Shown here: positions 30,905-33,974 of the stretch, in pieces | How the letters are laid out: each line of letters starts with the position of its first letter | Numbering within the stretch: the stretch's first letter is position 1 | Assembly: GCA_015655585.1 (NCBI GenBank) | Contig: JAATEV010000059.1 | Span: 1 to 33,974, forward strand | Length of the DNA: 33,974 nt | Reading direction: 5' to 3' | Source of the DNA: Terriglobales bacterium | GTDB taxonomy: Bacteria > Acidobacteriota > Terriglobia > Terriglobales > Acidobacteriaceae | The notes under the pieces: model-generated | Seen by the model: only the letters and a program-made list of their open reading frames with translations | Database searches by the model: none | Told to the model about the DNA's origin: nothing | Program-made: the position numbers and the translations under genes

Positions 30905-31246
30905 TTAGTAGCGCGTCGCAAAGGCCAGCAGAGCGATGTTCCGCGACTGCTTGATCGCCAGGCTCAGCTTGCGCTGGTGCCGCGTGCAGACGCCAGTCAA
31001 CCGGCGCGGAACGATCTTGCCGCGCTCTGCCACAAAGCCCTGCAGCAGGCGAACGTCGCGGTACGAGATCGCATCGATCTTCTCCGTGCAGAACTTGCAA
31101 ACCTTCTTGCGGCGGAAGAACTTGCGGCCACCGGGGCCGCCCGATCCAGGAGCGCCCGCCGGGCGCGGAGGGCGGGGTCCACCCGATCCAGCAGGACGCG
31201 GAGTGTGCTGCTCAGTCGATTGCGGAGTGCTAATTTCGTCAGCCAT
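30905..31246 (-). CDS. rpsR: 30S ribosomal protein S18 with Pro/Gly-rich N-terminal extension
   Basis: The 113-residue protein ends in the full S18 core: R-R-K-K-V-C-K-F-C, I-D-Y-like I-D-A-I-S-Y-R-D, R-G-K-I-V-P-R-R-L-T-G-V-C-T-R-H-Q-R. The three cysteines place it in the cysteine-containing, probably zinc-binding, S18 type. S18 binds S6 on the 30S platform. The first about 40 residues are a Pro/Gly/Arg-rich extension not present in the about 75-residue E. coli protein. AGAGGA lies 9 bases before the ATG. The rpsF gene lies 149 bases upstream and no ssb gene lies between them, unlike in many bacteria. Confidence 0.97.
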   Translation of the reverse strand: MADEISTPQSTEQHTPRPAGSGGPRPPRPAGAPGSGGPGGRKFFRRKKVCKFCTEKIDAISYRDVRLLQGFVAERGKIVPRRLTGVCTRHQRKLSLAIKQSRNIALLAFATRY

Positions 31247-31395
31247 GATTATTTCCTCTCAAGGTTCGTTATGCCTCCCCCGCCCCAGGCCCTCATCGGA
31301 GCCTCTGAACATCAAGCCAATACTGGCCGGATGGGAGCGGAGTCAGTCGTCTCTTTACACCATGCAACAACGGCCGTAGCCGTCGTCGCGAATCC

Positions 31396-31908
31396 TTATC
31401 CTAAGTTGGCAGCCTCGGCAACGCCTTCCGTCTGCACCGGTTCCGCAACCACGGCCGGCTCCACAACCTCAGCCTCCGCTACAGCGGTCTCGACAGCGGC
31501 AACAGGAGCAACCGGAGCGGCAGCTTCAGGAGCGGCAGCAACAGGAGCAGCGATCGGCTGTGCGCTACGCTTCACCTTGCTGTCGCGAAGTGCCTTCACC
31601 TTCGCCAGACGCTTCTCTTCCTCGTCCGTGCGAACCGTGATGAACTTGATAACCTGCTCGGAGACGCGCAGACGGCGCTCGATCTCGGTAATCAGCGAGC
31701 CCTGCGCCGCAACCGTCAGCAGCACATAGAACCCGTCATTGAACTTGCGAACCGTGTAGGCCAACCGGCGGCGGCCCCACTTCTCTGCGTTCTTTACCTC
31801 GCCGCCGCCATTGGCGATGTTGGTCGAGAACCCTTCGATCAGCTTGTCGATCTCTGCTTCTTCAAGGTCCGGACGGACGATGAACATAATTTCATAGCTA
31901 CGATTCAT
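31396..31908 (-). CDS. rpsF: 30S ribosomal protein S6 with Ala/Val/Pro-rich C-terminal extension
   Basis: The 170-residue protein begins N-R-S-Y-E-I-M-F-I-V-R-P-D, the standard S6 start, so ATG 31908 is chosen over the longer frame to 31986. The ferredoxin-like core includes W-G-R-R-R-L-A-Y and the RNA-binding R-R-L-R-V-S-E-Q-V. S6 binds S18 and 16S rRNA helix 22 region. About 65 residues after the core are low-complexity Ala/Val/Glu/Pro and probably disordered. The leader upstream contains two hairpins that may bind S6:S18 and regulate the operon. Confidence 0.97.
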   Translation of the reverse strand: MNRSYEIMFIVRPDLEEAEIDKLIEGFSTNIANGGGEVKNAEKWGRRRLAYTVRKFNDGFYVLLTVAAQGSLITEIERRLRVSEQVIKFITVRTDEEEKRLAKVKALRDSKVKRSAQPIAAPVAAAPEAAAPVAPVAAVETAVAEAEVVEPAVVAEPVQTEGVAEAANLG

Positions 31909-31924
31909 GCAATTACTTCTTTCT

Positions 31925-31973
31925 GCGAAGTTCTGCTTCGCACCGTGTTGGCATATCGCTTGCCAACCGCGGT
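31925..31973 (-). promoter_or_regulatory. rpsF leader with two hairpins, candidate S6:S18 autoregulatory element
   Basis: On the minus strand the 98-base leader between pth and rpsF carries ACCG-CG-GTTGGCA, a 7-base loop, then TGCCAAC-A-CGGT (31942-31973): a perfect 7-bp stem, an asymmetric CG/A internal loop and a closing 4-bp ACCG/CGGT stem. A second hairpin, GCGAAG / CTTCGC with a 5-base loop (31925-31941), follows directly and ends just before the weak ribosome-binding site. Known S6:S18 leaders in bacteria use a hairpin with a conserved CCG element. The match is by general form only. Confidence 0.5.
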
Positions 31974-32006
31974 CTGGAAGTTCCACTACGTCTGTTGCAC
32001 TGCTGC

Positions 32007-32636
32007 TTACTTCTCCTTCGCCCCGCCCGCTCCACCTTCGGAGCCGTCGGGACGACGGTTGAACCTGTTCATCGCGGCATGGACCCCTTCGGTCAAAACC
32101 ACCTCGACAGCATCCTTCACCCCGTCGAGAACTTCATCCAGCACCGCAAGCTCCTGCTTGCGCAGCGGAGTCAGCAGATAATCCTTGCCGCCCGCCTTAA
32201 TCTCTCTTCCATCCGCCAGCGCCGGTTTCCCAACGCCAATCCGGATGCGCAGCCACTTCTCCGTACCCAGCACCCCGGAGACCGACTTCACTCCGTTGTG
32301 CCCGTTCGCGCTTCCGCTCTCGCTGATCCGAAACCTGCCCAGCGGGAACGCCAGTTCGTCGTACAGAACCACAACCTCATCCGGCGAGATGCCCAGCTCC
32401 TGAATCAACGCGGCCACCGAAAGCCCGCTCAGATTCATATACGTCTCCGGCTTGGCCAGCAGAACTTCCTGCCCCGCAAACCGCGCCTTCGCCGTCAACG
32501 CTCGGCCTCTGCGATTCACAACCGCCACACCGCAATCCTCTGCAATGCGGTCAATCGCCAGAAACCCCGCGTTATGCGGCGTGAACTGATACTCCATACC
32601 AGGGTTGCCAAGCCCTACTATCAATTTCACGCCCAT
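32007..32636 (-). CDS. pth: Peptidyl-tRNA hydrolase
   Basis: The 209-residue protein releases tRNA from stalled peptidyl-tRNA. Family features are K-L-I-V-G-L-G-N-P-G-M-E-Y with the Asn and Tyr contacts, H-N-A-G-F with the catalytic His near residue 22, K-P-x-T-Y-M-N-L-S-G near residue 63, Y-D-E-L-A-F-P with the conserved Asp, and G-S-A-N-G-H-N-G-V-K-S near residue 108. AGAAGGA is just upstream of the ATG. The C-terminal tail is Gly/Ala/Lys-rich. The order prs, rplY, pth, rpsF is common in bacteria. Confidence 0.97.
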   Translation of the reverse strand: MGVKLIVGLGNPGMEYQFTPHNAGFLAIDRIAEDCGVAVVNRRGRALTAKARFAGQEVLLAKPETYMNLSGLSVAALIQELGISPDEVVVLYDELAFPLGRFRISESGSANGHNGVKSVSGVLGTEKWLRIRIGVGKPALADGREIKAGGKDYLLTPLRKQELAVLDEVLDGVKDAVEVVLTEGVHAAMNRFNRRPDGSEGGAGGAKEK

Positions 32637-32657
32637 GCGTCCTTCTCAACAAACTCA

Positions 32658-32694
32658 AGCGGCCTGTAGATATTCACAACATCCACAGGCCGCT
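32658..32694 (-). terminator. Hairpin between rplY and pth
   Basis: A perfect 10-bp stem (32658-32667 with 32685-32694) around a 17-base loop lies just after the rplY stop. On the minus strand it is followed by TGAGTTTGTTG, a weak T-run, so it may be a leaky terminator, a processing site or an attenuator ahead of pth. Confidence 0.5.
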
Positions 32695-32703
32695 CCATCA
32701 TCC

Positions 32704-33372
32704 TTACTTCTTCTTCGTGTCGGCAGCAGCAGCAGCTTCAGGCTTGCCCTTCTTCGCCACCTCGGGCTCCGTAGGAGCCGCATCCGCAGCAGCAGCCTCT
32801 TCCTTGATCGAGGTTACGTGCGCCACAGTCGCGTGCTCGTCGCCAATGAACTTCAGCTTGCCCGAGTGCGGCAGGTCCGAGATGTGAATCGAATCATTCA
32901 CCGCCAGGTTCGTCACGTCCACATCCAGGTGGCTCGGAATATCGTCCGGAAGGCACTCGACTTCGACTTCACGCAGAATGTGATCCAGCATTCCGCCCTG
33001 GCTCTTCACGCCCGTCGGAATACCGATCAACTGGATCGGCACCGAGACGCGCATCGTCTTGTCCATCGCGATCCGCTTCAGGTCGATGTGCAGCAGCTTG
33101 CCCTTGATCGGCTCATTCTGCCAGTCCACGATCATCGCCTTCACCATGGCCGAGCCCTCGATATTCAGATCGAAGATCGTGTTGTGGCCGGAGTCCGAGT
33201 GCAGAATCTTCGTAATCACCTTCGGGTCAACGGCAACCGCAACCGGCTCCTGCCCCGCGCCATAGACCACCGCGGGAATCTTGCCTGCAACGCGCACGCG
33301 CCGCGCCGCATTCTTGTTGAACTTACCCTCACGAACCGTTGCGACAACTGCTTCAATATTCGCCAATGCCAT
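32704..33372 (-). CDS. rplY: 50S ribosomal protein L25 (CTC type)
   Basis: The long L25/CTC-type protein (222 residues) binds 5S rRNA. The N-terminal L25 domain has E-G-K-F-N-K-N-A-A-R-R-V-R, I-P-A-V-V-Y-G-A-G and H-N-T-I-F-D. The C-terminal beta domain has L-P-D-D-I-P-S-H-L-D-V-D-V and I-H-I-S-D-L. An Ala/Glu/Lys tail of about 35 residues ends the protein. Two adjacent ATG codons exist (33375 and 33372); the AAAGGA spacing (6 bases) favours the second. It lies between prs and pth as in many bacteria. Confidence 0.96.
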   Translation of the reverse strand: MALANIEAVVATVREGKFNKNAARRVRVAGKIPAVVYGAGQEPVAVAVDPKVITKILHSDSGHNTIFDLNIEGSAMVKAMIVDWQNEPIKGKLLHIDLKRIAMDKTMRVSVPIQLIGIPTGVKSQGGMLDHILREVEVECLPDDIPSHLDVDVTNLAVNDSIHISDLPHSGKLKFIGDEHATVAHVTSIKEEAAAADAAPTEPEVAKKGKPEAAAAADTKKK

Positions 33373-33468
33373 CATTTATCCTTTCGGGCACGAAGTCCGT
33401 CCGCTCCCTTTGTCGTTCAGCCGCAGCCGAAACTCCATCGTTTTAGCCCTGCGTCCTGTTCCCCGGCT

Positions 33469-33974
33469 CTAGTTGAACAAGGTACTGACGCTGGTCTCCA
33501 TGTGGATGCTCTCAATCGCCCGGCCAAGCAGCCCCGCAATCGAAAGCACCTTGATCTTGTTCACCCGCGACGCCTCTTCGCGTAACGGGATCGTGTTCGT
33601 CACAACCAGTTCCTCCAGCCGTGACGCCGCAATGCGCTCTACCGCCGGGCCCGAAAGCACCGGATGCGTCGCGCACGCATAAACCTTGGCCGCGCCCTGT
33701 TCCAGCAGCGCATCCGCCGTCTTCACCAGCGTTCCCGCCGTGTCGACGATGTCATCCAGGATCAAACACGTCCGGCCCTCTACATCGCCGATCACGTTCA
33801 TCACCTCGGTGACGTTGATATCCGTCCGCCGCTTATCCACAATGGCCAACGGTGCATCCAGCTTCTTGGCGAAGAATCTCGCCCTCTCCACGCCGCCCGC
33901 ATCCGGCGAAACCACCGTCAGGTTCGGCAGGTTCCTGTCCCGGAAGTAGCTCACCAGCACCGGGCTGGCAAACA
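33469..33974 (-). CDS. prs: Ribose-phosphate pyrophosphokinase, C-terminal part (cut by window edge)
   Basis: The frame stays open to the right edge, so only the last 168 codons are visible. The enzyme makes PRPP from ribose 5-phosphate and ATP for nucleotide, His and Trp synthesis. Visible features are V-V-S-P-D-A-G-G-V-E-R-A-R, a K-R-R stretch near the catalytic flexible loop, the PRPP-binding loop L-I-L-D-D-I-V-D-T-A-G-T-L, and the C-terminal T-N-T-I-P block with V-L-S-I-A-G-L-L-G-R-A-I. A GTG at 33960 is internal to the gene; the residues before it (F-A-S-P) continue the family sequence. It precedes rplY by 96 bases. Confidence 0.97.
   Translation of the reverse strand, partial: FASPVLVSYFRDRNLPNLTVVSPDAGGVERARFFAKKLDAPLAIVDKRRTDINVTEVMNVIGDVEGRTCLILDDIVDTAGTLVKTADALLEQGAAKVYACATHPVLSGPAVERIAASRLEELVVTNTIPLREEASRVNKIKVLSIAGLLGRAIESIHMETSVSTLFN

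Noticed and set aside
30899-31395. Single-stranded DNA-binding protein gene between rpsF and rpsR
   Set aside because: Many bacteria have ssb here, but the 149-base gap is too short and has no matching frame.
1-33974. tRNA or rRNA genes
   Set aside because: No cloverleaf-like segment with a T-loop GTTCGA-type core or rRNA-like sequence was recognised. A tRNAscan-SE run would settle this.

Overview
The window looks like chromosome of an acidobacterium of the Terriglobia (Granulicella, Edaphobacter or Terriglobus-like). This rests on the GC-rich, C-ending codon use, the many secreted glycoside hydrolases each with its own signal peptide, the beta-propeller sensor kinase, the Tat-exported sugar hydrolases and the abundant GC-rich intergenic palindromes. 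The genus is an inference; no rRNA gene is present to test it.

Bases 1 to about 21000 form an accessory glycan-degradation region. In order it holds a GH78-like alpha-L-rhamnosidase (cut by the left edge), a Tat-exported five-bladed beta-propeller glycosidase, a second GH78 rhamnosidase divergent from a GH29 alpha-L-fucosidase, a large GH127 beta-L-arabinofuranosidase with carbohydrate-binding and PKD-like modules, a quinone-type sugar dehydrogenase divergent from a small cytochrome c, a membrane diguanylate cyclase, a GH43 enzyme with a C-terminal discoidin-like module, a secreted S10 serine carboxypeptidase and a GH106 alpha-L-rhamnosidase. The hydrolases are biased to L-sugars (rhamnose, fucose, arabinose), which suggests side-chain removal from pectic rhamnogalacturonan or a similar heteroglycan. 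The dehydrogenase and cytochrome pair could oxidise released sugars in the periplasm. No TonB/SusCD receptor, sugar transporter or intracellular rhamnose or fucose pathway is visible.

Bases 21063 to 28176 hold a formylglycine-generating enzyme with both catalytic cysteines. Next is a minus-strand operon: Reg_prop sensor kinase, LuxR-type response regulator and a secreted protein of unknown function, closed by a clear terminator. Divergent from it is a predicted outer-membrane beta-barrel followed by a TlpA-like thioredoxin. A MacB/FtsX-type permease without an ATPase (28579-29853) lies between two copies of a composite intergenic repeat.

From 30275 to the right edge is conserved core genome on the minus strand, transcribed from right to left: prs (partial), rplY, pth, rpsF, rpsR, rplI. 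It ends in a strong terminator. The rpsF leader carries two hairpins that could be an S6:S18 autoregulatory element.

The long intergenic gaps contain no convincing genes. Most hold palindromic repeats, including three copies of a two-hairpin element. No tRNA, rRNA, CRISPR array, insertion sequence or phage gene was found.
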